7,571 bases of DNA, taken from contig JANNGT010000095.1 of assembly GCA_031404015.1 (NCBI GenBank), positions 1 to 7,571 on the forward strand. Direction: 5' to 3'. Under the pieces are notes generated by a model. That model had not been told where the DNA came from. It did not search any database and was given only the letters and a program-made list of their open reading frames with translations. The DNA is from RPQJ01 sp031404015. GTDB taxonomy: Bacteria > Pseudomonadota > Gammaproteobacteria > Steroidobacterales > Steroidobacteraceae. Both the position numbers and the translations under genes were made by a program. Below are positions 1 to 5,921 of the stretch, one piece after another. How positions within the stretch are numbered: the stretch's first letter is position 1; each line of letters starts with the position of its first letter.

Positions 1-1058
1 GCCCAACCGCGGGCGAAGCCCGGGTCCAGTTCGACGACGCGGCGACAGATGCGCACGATCACGGGCTTGAGCCGCTCACTGCCCTTGCGCTGGAAGCCGC
101 GCGCCATCAGGAACAGCTCGTACGCCTCGGGGTTGGTCGTAAAACGCTGTTCGATCGCGGCCTTCTCGGCCGGCAGCAGCTTCACCTTGAGCGCGGCAAC
201 GATGGCGGTCGAGATCTCATCCTGGATCGCAAAGATGTCATCGAGAGTGCGGTCGTAGCGCTCTGCCCAGACCTGCGTGTCCGTAGCCGCTTCGAGCAAT
301 TGCACGGTGAGGCGCACGCGATTGCCGGCCTTGCGGACACTGCCCTCCAGCACGTGCGTCACCTTGAGCGCGCGCGCCACTTGTGCCGGCTGGACAGTCT
401 TGCCTTTGTATGAAAACGCTGAGTTGCGCGATGCCACGGCGAGACCGGAGACGCGACCGAGGTCTGTGATGATGTCCTCGGTGACGCCGTCGCTGAAATA
501 TTCCTGCTCCGGGTCGCCGCTCATGTTCACGAACGGCAGGATCGCGACGCCCGGCTTGGCCGGCGGCAATGGAGACGTCGACGCCGCGGCAGGCCGCGTG
601 CTCGAGGCTGTATCCGCGACCGCCGTTGCCGGTGCGCCGCCCAGCTGCAGGTCGCGAGGCGCGGCGTGGGCCTCGACTCGTTGTCGTACGTCGGCCAGGA
701 ATGATAGCCACGCTCTGTCGTTGCGGTCGCCCTGCCATTGGGTCAAGTCGGCCGTGTGGGTCAGCTCGAAAATCATCGGCCGTTGACACGGCTCGATCGT
801 GACCGGCACCAGCGTCCGATTGCGGTCTGCCTGGGTCGCCTCGGCTCGCACCCAGCGGGACGCAACCGAACTCCGCGACCAGAGCACCACCACGGCGCTG
901 GCTGCGTGCAGGGCGCGCTCGATGCTTTCATCGAAGGCCTCGCCCGACCGCAACGCGTCGTCCCACCAGACCGTGAGGCCTTCGGACTGGAACGCGTCGG
1001 CGAAGCGCCGCGCCGTGTCGGCATCCTCGCGTGCATAGGAAATGAAGACGTCGGCCAT
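1..1058 (-). CDS. TIR domain / TolB-like / TPR protein, 3' end outside window
   Basis: Reading the minus strand from the ATG at 1058-1056 gives 352 open codons that run off the left edge. Residues 2 to about 125 form a TIR domain: it opens with FISYARED, and a W69-VRA-E73 stretch matches the W-x3-E pattern that holds the catalytic Glu of NAD-cleaving TIR domains. A Pro/Ala/Ser/Thr linker follows (about 140-168). Next is a TolB N-terminal-like domain of the kind found in adenylate-cyclase-like regulators (about 170-290: VAILPFVNMSGDPEQEYFSDG, then LEGSVRKAGNRVRLTVQL and YDRTLDDIFAIQDEI). From about 308 the sequence looks like the first TPR helices (NPEAYELFLMARG, VVELDPGFARGWA). No signal peptide or membrane helix is visible. 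A weak GGAAG lies 3 nt before the start. The architecture is known, but its substrate and role are mostly not. It is transcribed away from the copper genes and need not belong with them. The domain calls are firm; the function is open. Confidence 0.9.
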   Translation of the reverse strand, partial: MADVFISYAREDADTARRFADAFQSEGLTVWWDDALRSGEAFDESIERALHAASAVVVLWSRSSVASRWVRAEATQADRNRTLVPVTIEPCQRPMIFELTHTADLTQWQGDRNDRAWLSFLADVRQRVEAHAAPRDLQLGGAPATAVADTASSTRPAAASTSPLPPAKPGVAILPFVNMSGDPEQEYFSDGVTEDIITDLGRVSGLAVASRNSAFSYKGKTVQPAQVARALKVTHVLEGSVRKAGNRVRLTVQLLEAATDTQVWAERYDRTLDDIFAIQDEISTAIVAALKVKLLPAEKAAIEQRFTTNPEAYELFLMARGFQRKGSERLKPVIVRICRRVVELDPGFARGW

Positions 1059-1175
1059 GGGCTTCCGCAGGGTGGAATCAGGCGTGCTGTAGAACCGAAG
1101 TTGAGCTTAGCAGCCGCAGCGCGCTGGAACGAAACTTGCGCCCCCGGCGGGTCGTACGCAATTCCGAGCGGCTGC

Positions 1176-1207
1176 TTGACTCTGGACCATGGTCAAGAGT
1201 TTAGACT
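1176..1207 (+). promoter_or_regulatory. MerR-family metal-responsive promoter
   Basis: A -35 box TTGACT (1176-1181) and a -10 box TAGACT (1202-1207, 4 of 6 consensus positions) are 20 bp apart. This over-long spacer is the hallmark of promoters that MerR-family activators untwist. A dyad operator fills the spacer, and the first codon of the sensor gene follows 22 bp after the -10. The promoter would therefore drive the sensor and the overlapping ATPase together, making the circuit self-regulating. Confidence 0.8.
1179..1200. promoter_or_regulatory. 22-bp palindromic operator for the MerR-family sensor
   Basis: The half sites are ACTCTGGACCA and TGGTCAAGAGT. One is the reverse complement of the other at 10 of 11 positions, and the inner 10 bp (GACCATGGTC) are perfectly symmetrical. 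The outer ACTCTGGA matches, from memory, the half site of the E. coli ZntR operator better than the CueR type (ACCTTCC...GGAAGGT). The dimeric product of the next gene is the expected ligand. Confidence 0.75.
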
Positions 1208-1228
1208 TGCCGGCAACTGGAGAAGGGA

Positions 1229-1633
1229 ATGTTGAACTTAGGCATCGGTCAACTGGCGAAGCGCGCCGGAGTCGCCATCGACACCGTTCGTTACTACGAG
1301 CGCAATGACCTGCTAAGCCCGGCGGGTCGCTTGGCGTCGGGATACCGTCGTTACGGTGAGGCGGAGTTGAAGCGCCTCCGCTTCATCCGCCGCGCCAAAG
1401 CGCTCGGCTTCACGCTCGAGGACATTCGCGGCCTGCTGTCGTTGAGCGACGAGCGCAACGTCGCCAAGGTCAAGCGCGCAGCGGAAACCAAGCTGACTGG
1501 CATCGAGCAACGAATCGTCGAACTGCAGCGTATCCGCAAAGGACTACGCACGCTGATCGCGGCCTGCCCTGGCCATGGCCGGGCGGAAGCCTGTCCAATT
1601 CTGAATGCACTCTCCGAGGAGGATCTGCGATGA
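1229..1633 (+). CDS. MerR-family heavy-metal-responsive activator (CueR/ZntR-like)
   Basis: A 134-residue cytoplasmic transcription activator, the usual length for CueR/ZntR-type sensors. The N-terminal winged helix-turn-helix is typical (IGQLAKRAGVAIDTVRYYER, then GYRRYGEAELKRLRFIRRAKALGFTL split across residues 39-63). A long dimerisation helix spans about 76-108. The C-terminal metal loop has C113 and C122 in CPGHGRAEACPIL, with H116 between them, much like the CueR loop. Position 78, which aligns with Ser77 of CueR and Cys79 of ZntR, is Val; the missing Cys argues against a divalent-metal (Zn/Cd/Pb) sensor. The start is supported by GGAG at 1219-1222, 6 nt upstream. It overlaps the ATPase by ATGA, so the two are translationally coupled, and the operator lies directly upstream. 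It probably senses Cu+ (or Ag+/Au+); the exact metal is inferred. Confidence 0.92.
   Translation: MLNLGIGQLAKRAGVAIDTVRYYERNDLLSPAGRLASGYRRYGEAELKRLRFIRRAKALGFTLEDIRGLLSLSDERNVAKVKRAAETKLTGIEQRIVELQRIRKGLRTLIAACPGHGRAEACPILNALSEEDLR
1616..1622 (+). promoter_or_regulatory. Strong ribosome binding site for the copper ATPase
   Basis: GAGGAGG lies inside the last codons of the sensor gene and ends 7 nt before the ATG at 1630. It is the strongest Shine-Dalgarno sequence in the window. It fixes the ATPase start within the ATGA overlap and suggests a high translation rate for the pump. Confidence 0.7.
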
Positions 1634-3993
1634 GCGCTTCCCACGAAAAGCACGCGCATGCGCACCACCATGACGTCCACGAGTCGAACGGTGACGAACA
1701 GACCGCCGAGCCGGTCATGATCGACCCGGTGTGCGGTATGAGCGTGAAGGCAGACTCCGCGCATCAAGCAACCCACGAGGGTCACGACTACCGCTTCTGC
1801 TCGGCCGGTTGCCGCAGCAAGTTTGTGGCGGATCCGGCTCGATACCTGACGCCGCAGCCGGTCGCGCCCGAGCCGGGTCCAGCGGGCACGCAGTACACCT
1901 GCCCGATGCATCCGGAGATCGTGCGCGACGCGCCGGGCAGCTGCCCGATCTGCGGCATGGCCCTCGAGCCGATGATGCCGAGCCTGGACGACGACGAGAA
2001 CCCGGAGCTCACGGATTTCCGTCGTCGCTTCTGGTGGACGCTGCCGCTGTCGCTGACCGTGCTGGCCCTCGCCATGTTCGGGCATCGCACCACGTTGCTG
2101 TCCGTCACTGCCCGCACCTGGCTCGAGCTGGTCCTCGCGACGCCGGTCGTGCTGTGGGCCGGCTGGCCGTTTTTCGTGCGCTGGGCCCAGTCGATCGTGA
2201 ATCGCAGTCCCAACATGTGGACCCTGATCGGCACCGGTGTTGGCGCGGCTTTTATTTACAGCGTCGTTGCGACACTGGCACCCGGGTTGTTCCCGGACTC
2301 CTTTCGTGAACACGGGCGGGTCGGTGTCTATTTCGAGGCGGCGGCTATCATCGTCTCGCTGACGCTGATGGGTCAGCTGCTGGAATTGAAGGCGCGTTCG
2401 AGCACCTCGGCGGCACTCAAGGCGCTGCTGCGGCTGGCGCCCAAGACCGCGCGGCGTCTCGGTGCCGACGGCAGCGAAGAGGACATTCCGTTGACGCACG
2501 TGCATGTCGGTGACCGACTGCGTGTTCGTCCAGGCGAAAAGGTGCCGGTCGATGGCGAGGTGCTGGAGGGGCGCTCCAGTGTCGACGAGTCGATGCTGAC
2601 CGGGGAGCCGATACCGATCGAGAAGACCGCGGGTGTCAAAGTGATCGGTGCGACCCTGAACGGCACCGGCGCATTCATCATGCGCGCGGACAAAGTCGGC
2701 TCCGACACGGTGCTCGCGCAGATCGTGCAACTGGTCGCGCAGGCTCAGCGCTCGCGGGCGCCGATGCAGCGACTCGCCGATAAAGTGAGCTTCTGGTTTG
2801 TACTCGCCGTACTGGCCGTGTCGATGGTCACGTTCGTCGTCTGGGGAATGTTCGGCCCCGAGCCATCGTGGACGTATGCGGTGGTGAACGCGGTGGCGGT
2901 GCTGATCATCGCCTGTCCCTGTGCGCTCGGTCTCGCCACGCCGATGACAGTGATGGTGGCGAGTGGTCGAGCGGCTCAGGCCGGCGTCCTGTTCCGCGAC
3001 GCCGAGGCGCTCGAGCGGCTGCGCACGATCGACACGCTGATCGTCGACAAGACCGGCACGCTGACGCAGGGTCGACCCGCGTTTCGTGACGTGATCGGGC
3101 AGGGCGACGTGACGGCCGACGAAGTGCTGAGACTCGCCGCCAGTCTCGATCAGGGCAGCGAGCACCCGCTCGCCGACGCGATCGTCGCCGAAGCCAAGCG
3201 ACGCAACCTCGCGCTATCGGGCGCGGAAGAGTTCGAGTCGGTCACCGGCCTCGGCGTCCGTGGACGTGTCGATGGTCGCGCGCTCGTGCTCGGCAATGCG
3301 GCACTTATGCAAGAAGTCGGGGCCGACCCCGGTGCACTCGCCGACGCAGCAGAGAAGCTGCGGCTCGACGGGGCCACCGCGATGTTCCTCGCGGTCGATG
3401 GCGCGGCGGTGGGGCTGATCGCCGTGGCCGACCCCATCAAGGACGGGGCCGCCGCCGCGATCAAGGCGCTGCACGAGTCGGGCCTGCGGGTGGTGATGGC
3501 CACTGGCGATGGCCGCACCACGGCGGAGGCTGTCGCGCGGCATCTCGGCATCGACGAGGTGCACGGCGAAGTTCGTCCCAAGGACAAGGCGGACCTGGTG
3601 CAGCGGTTGAAGTCCGAAGGACGTCGCGTTGCCATGGCCGGCGACGGCATCAACGTCGCACCCGCGCTGGCGGCCGCGGACGTTGGCATTGCCATGGGGA
3701 CGGGCACGGACGTTGCCATGTCCAGTGCCCAGGTGACCTTGGTCAAGGGCGACCTGCGCGGCATCGCTCGCGCCCGGGAGATCTCGAGTGCTGCCGTGAC
3801 CAACATGAAGCAGAACCTCGCTTTTGCCTTCCTCTACAACGCGCTGGGCGTACCCGTGGCGGCGGGCGTGCTCTATCCAGTGTTCGGTGTGCTGCTGAGC
3901 CCCATGTTCGCCGCGCTGGCGATGAGTCTGTCTTCGGTCTCGGTGGTGGCCAATGCACTGCGACTGCGCGGCGCGACGCTGCGCAGTGACTAG
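1630..3993 (+). CDS. copA: Cu+-exporting P1B-type ATPase with YHS and HMBD N-terminus
   Basis: A 787-residue inner-membrane pump that expels Cu+ (or Ag+) from the cytoplasm using ATP. The N-terminus is His-rich (H5, H8, H10, H12-H14, H17). A YHS/TRASH-type domain follows (about 31-74; C35, C57, C61), then a heavy-metal-binding domain (about 88-115; YTCPMHPEI and GSCPICGMALEP, with C91, H94, C105, C108). There is no GMTCxxC HMA domain. About eight membrane helices are visible (roughly 134-151, 165-183, 198-217, 232-252, 386-407, 416-437, 730-748, 751-773). Cu+ signatures are complete: C429-P-C431 with P438, N729-x6-YN-x4-P742, and P758-x6-M765-x2-SS-x5-N775. The actuator TGEP is at 324-327, the phosphorylated Asp is D473 in DKTGT, and the nucleotide-binding HP is at 512-513. 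Oddity: the hinge motif reads GDGIN-V676 instead of GDGIND. The gene is coupled to the sensor by ATGA. Family is certain; activity is uncertain because of V676. Confidence 0.95.
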   Translation: MSASHEKHAHAHHHDVHESNGDEQTAEPVMIDPVCGMSVKADSAHQATHEGHDYRFCSAGCRSKFVADPARYLTPQPVAPEPGPAGTQYTCPMHPEIVRDAPGSCPICGMALEPMMPSLDDDENPELTDFRRRFWWTLPLSLTVLALAMFGHRTTLLSVTARTWLELVLATPVVLWAGWPFFVRWAQSIVNRSPNMWTLIGTGVGAAFIYSVVATLAPGLFPDSFREHGRVGVYFEAAAIIVSLTLMGQLLELKARSSTSAALKALLRLAPKTARRLGADGSEEDIPLTHVHVGDRLRVRPGEKVPVDGEVLEGRSSVDESMLTGEPIPIEKTAGVKVIGATLNGTGAFIMRADKVGSDTVLAQIVQLVAQAQRSRAPMQRLADKVSFWFVLAVLAVSMVTFVVWGMFGPEPSWTYAVVNAVAVLIIACPCALGLATPMTVMVASGRAAQAGVLFRDAEALERLRTIDTLIVDKTGTLTQGRPAFRDVIGQGDVTADEVLRLAASLDQGSEHPLADAIVAEAKRRNLALSGAEEFESVTGLGVRGRVDGRALVLGNAALMQEVGADPGALADAAEKLRLDGATAMFLAVDGAAVGLIAVADPIKDGAAAAIKALHESGLRVVMATGDGRTTAEAVARHLGIDEVHGEVRPKDKADLVQRLKSEGRRVAMAGDGINVAPALAAADVGIAMGTGTDVAMSSAQVTLVKGDLRGIARAREISSAAVTNMKQNLAFAFLYNALGVPVAAGVLYPVFGVLLSPMFAALAMSLSSVSVVANALRLRGATLRSD

Positions 3994-4133
3994 CGACGCG
4001 ACGAGCGGCAGCAACCGGCGACCTGCGAAGCGACAGGGGCCGATGGTTCTACCTGCAGATACTTTCGCGAACTCCTCGTGCGAGGGTCGCGACTCGCGAT
4101 GATTTCCGTGTCCAGACGCTGAGGTACGAGCGC
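3994..4133 (+). other. 140-bp gap between the ATPase and the efflux genes
   Basis: This gap divides the sensor-ATPase pair from the downstream run of exported proteins. I find no clear -35/-10 pair and no second MerR-type dyad. The right half holds an inverted repeat and three TCGCGA palindromes. Transcription of the downstream genes may continue from the upstream promoter or start here at a promoter I cannot recognise. A GAGG at 4121-4124 serves the next gene. Confidence 0.5.
4065..4092. repeat. Inverted repeat with TCGCGA arms (weak hairpin)
   Basis: TCGCGA (4065-4070) and TCGCGA (4087-4092) flank a second dyad, CCTCG (4074-4078) and CGAGG (4081-4085). The two dyads nest into one hairpin with a small uneven internal loop (ACT against G). 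No T-tract follows, so an intrinsic terminator is unlikely. It could be a protein-binding site or an RNA structure between the two gene groups. A third TCGCGA lies at 4094-4099. Confidence 0.4.
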
Positions 4134-4472
4134 ATGTCGTCCGTAAATCGATCGATGCATTCGTGGGTGACTGCCCGCGGGCGACGGGCTGCGCTCTTCG
4201 CTGGGTCGTTTGGACTCGTATTTTTTGCGGCGGTGTCGGCCGCCGAGCCGCCGTTGACCTTGAAATACCAGTCGTCCTTCGCGGACTATCACAACTTCGA
4301 CGCGCAGGCCCCAACGCTTGCATGGCGGCAGGCCAATGACGCTATCGGCAGCGGCAGCGAGGGTGCCGCGCACGGCATGCACGGCATGCACGGTCCGACG
4401 GAACCGCCCCCCGCGGACACCACGGAATCCCAGCCGCCGACCTCCGAGGATCATCGGGAACACCGCCAATGA
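4134..4472 (+). CDS. Small exported protein with His/Met-rich segment
   Basis: 112 residues. A Sec-type signal peptide is visible: basic stretch R15-R18, hydrophobic core about 19-34, likely cleavage after the SAA at 35-37. The mature part begins with KYQSSFADYHNFD (44-56) and an APTLAWRQANDAIGSGS stretch (59-75). I recall this pattern from small hypothetical proteins beside copper efflux genes in proteobacteria. A metal-ligand-rich segment HGMHGMHG (80-87) comes next, followed by a Pro/Glu/Asp-rich tail ending in H107 and H110. There is no catalytic motif. GAGG at 4121-4124 is the ribosome site, 9 nt before the start; ATG at codon 8 is a possible alternative start. The stop overlaps the next gene's start (ATGA). 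Most likely it is a periplasmic copper-binding or pump-accessory protein; this is inferred from the ligand-rich tail and context, as I do not recognise a named family. Confidence 0.8.
   Translation: MSSVNRSMHSWVTARGRRAALFAGSFGLVFFAAVSAAEPPLTLKYQSSFADYHNFDAQAPTLAWRQANDAIGSGSEGAAHGMHGMHGPTEPPPADTTESQPPTSEDHREHRQ
4371..4393 (+). repeat. 9-bp tandem repeat encoding His-Gly-Met
   Basis: CACGGCATG occurs twice in perfect tandem (4371-4379, 4380-4388), followed by CACGG. It encodes HGM-HGM-HG in the small exported protein. In-frame 9-bp units let the number of His/Met ligands change by slippage without breaking the frame. Confidence 0.75.
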
Positions 4473-5899
4473 GGCCGTGGCGTGGTGTTGAGTGCGGTGG
4501 GTTGCGCTTTTCGCTGGTGGTGCTGCCGTTGCTGCTCGCCGGCTGTGCATCGACGGCAATTCAGGAAAACCAGGCCGCGACGAGCGCCTTCGCTTCGCGC
4601 GAGGTGGGCCAGGAGGTGCAACTCCAATCGACCCCTGAGGCCCGCACCGCTGCCGAGTCCAGGACCCGTGACCTGCTCGCCGAACCATTGACCGCAGACG
4701 GCGCCGTGCAGATTGCGCTCAGCTACAGCCCGACCTTCCAGCGCATGCTGGCAGACAGCGCCGCGGCCTCGGCTGCCGCAGCGCAGTCAGCCCGCCTGCC
4801 TAACCCGATCGTGAGCTACAGCCGACTGGCGGCTGGCGACGTCACCGAGATCGAACGAGCACTTACCCTCTCGTTGCTCGATTTCGTCTTACTGCCTCAG
4901 CGTCGCCGCCTCGCCGATATGCAGCAAGCGCAGCATCGACTGCGCGGTGCAGGTGACGTGATTGGCACCGCGACCGCGGCGCGCGAGGCGTGGATCGACG
5001 CGGTGGCGGCACGGCAGTCGCTGGCGTACGCGGCGCAGGCGCGAAAGGCGGCCGAGGCCGGCGCAGAACTCGGCCGGCGCATGGCGGCTGTCGGCAATTT
5101 TTCGCGCCTAGAGGCGGCCAGGGAGCAAGCGTTCTACGCGGAAACCACGGCGGAAGTCGCCCGTGCGCAGCTCGAGGCGCAGCGCACCCGCGAGGTGCTG
5201 ATCCGGCTGCTCGGGCTGTCGGGCGACCTCGCCGACAAGCTGACGCTGCCGGATCGACTGCCGGACTTGCCAGCGAATCCCGACGATGAGTCGGTGCTCG
5301 CGCGGCGGGCGTTCGACGAGCGCCTCGACGTGGCACTCGCGCGTGCGGAACTCGACTTCACCGCCCGGTCGCTCGGCTTGACGCGGGTGACCAGCACGGT
5401 GAACGCGCTGGAAGTGGGTGTCGCGAGCGACAGCGCGACGGGTGAGGAGACGTTGAACGGCTACGAGCTCGAGTTGCGGCTGCCGATCTTTGATTTCGGC
5501 GATGCGCGCCGGGCGAATGCCGAGGCCGTCTACCTGGCCGCACTAAATCGCACCGCGGCCGTGATCGCCGAGGCGCAGTCACACCTGCGCGAGAGCTACC
5601 TCGCCTATCGCACGACCTACGACCTGGCCCGGCATTACCGCGACGAGATCGTGCCGCTGCGCAAGACGATCTCGGAGGAGAACCTGTTGCGCTACAACGG
5701 CATGTTGATCAGCGTCTTCGAACTGCTGGCCGATGCGCGCGAGCAGGTCGCGAGCGTGCGGCAGGCGATCACCGCGCAGCGGGATTTCTGGGCGGCGGAC
5801 GCGAGCTTGCGCTCGACGCTGATCGGTCGTCCGGTCGAGGGCGTGGCTCTCGGTCTCCCCAACGTGACACCCGGCGCCGGCACGGCGCAGCCGCATTGA
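4469..5899 (+). CDS. TolC-family outer-membrane efflux lipoprotein (CusC-like)
   Basis: 476 residues, normal for an outer-membrane factor of an RND-type export system. The N-terminus is a lipoprotein signal with lipobox LAG-C26, so the mature protein would be acylated at Cys26, as in CusC. Two outer-membrane efflux repeats follow (about 70-250 and 275-455), rich in long Ala/Arg/Glu helices. The repeat landmarks are VGNFSRLEAAREQAFYAE (about 207-224) and YNGMLISVFELLADAREQ (about 409-426), each at the turn of an alpha-hairpin. ELRLPIFDFGDARR marks the second beta-strand pair. The start overlaps the preceding stop (ATGA), and only a weak GGGA site lies 10 nt upstream, so translation is probably coupled. 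It is followed after 22 bp by the multicopper oxidase. It would form the exit channel of a copper tripartite pump. The family is secure; the copper substrate is inferred from context. Confidence 0.93.
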   Translation: MRPWRGVECGGLRFSLVVLPLLLAGCASTAIQENQAATSAFASREVGQEVQLQSTPEARTAAESRTRDLLAEPLTADGAVQIALSYSPTFQRMLADSAAASAAAAQSARLPNPIVSYSRLAAGDVTEIERALTLSLLDFVLLPQRRRLADMQQAQHRLRGAGDVIGTATAAREAWIDAVAARQSLAYAAQARKAAEAGAELGRRMAAVGNFSRLEAAREQAFYAETTAEVARAQLEAQRTREVLIRLLGLSGDLADKLTLPDRLPDLPANPDDESVLARRAFDERLDVALARAELDFTARSLGLTRVTSTVNALEVGVASDSATGEETLNGYELELRLPIFDFGDARRANAEAVYLAALNRTAAVIAEAQSHLRESYLAYRTTYDLARHYRDEIVPLRKTISEENLLRYNGMLISVFELLADAREQVASVRQAITAQRDFWAADASLRSTLIGRPVEGVALGLPNVTPGAGTAQPH

Positions 5900-5921
5900 A
5901 TCATTCAACCATGGGCACGCG

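Larger units (their letters stand above)
1059..1228. other. Divergent intergenic spacer
   Basis: These 170 bp separate the leftward TIR gene from the rightward metal-sensor gene. The right part (1176-1207) holds a clear MerR-type promoter. On the left side, facing the TIR gene, I see no convincing -35/-10 pair; the best candidates are poor matches. No RNA gene is apparent. Confidence 0.6.

Noticed and set aside
238..1235. Several open frames of 80-180 codons on both strands near the left end
   Set aside because: They are out-of-frame shadows of the TIR-TolB-TPR gene, which reads through 352 codons in one frame with three recognisable domains.
1351..3165. 604-codon open frame on the minus strand across the sensor and ATPase genes
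   Set aside because: It lies antisense to two genes with clear motifs. Its translation is Arg/His-rich low-complexity sequence typical of a GC-rich shadow frame, with no recognisable domain.
4065..4092. Intrinsic terminator after the ATPase gene
   Set aside because: A stem is present, but it is interrupted and no run of T follows on either strand.
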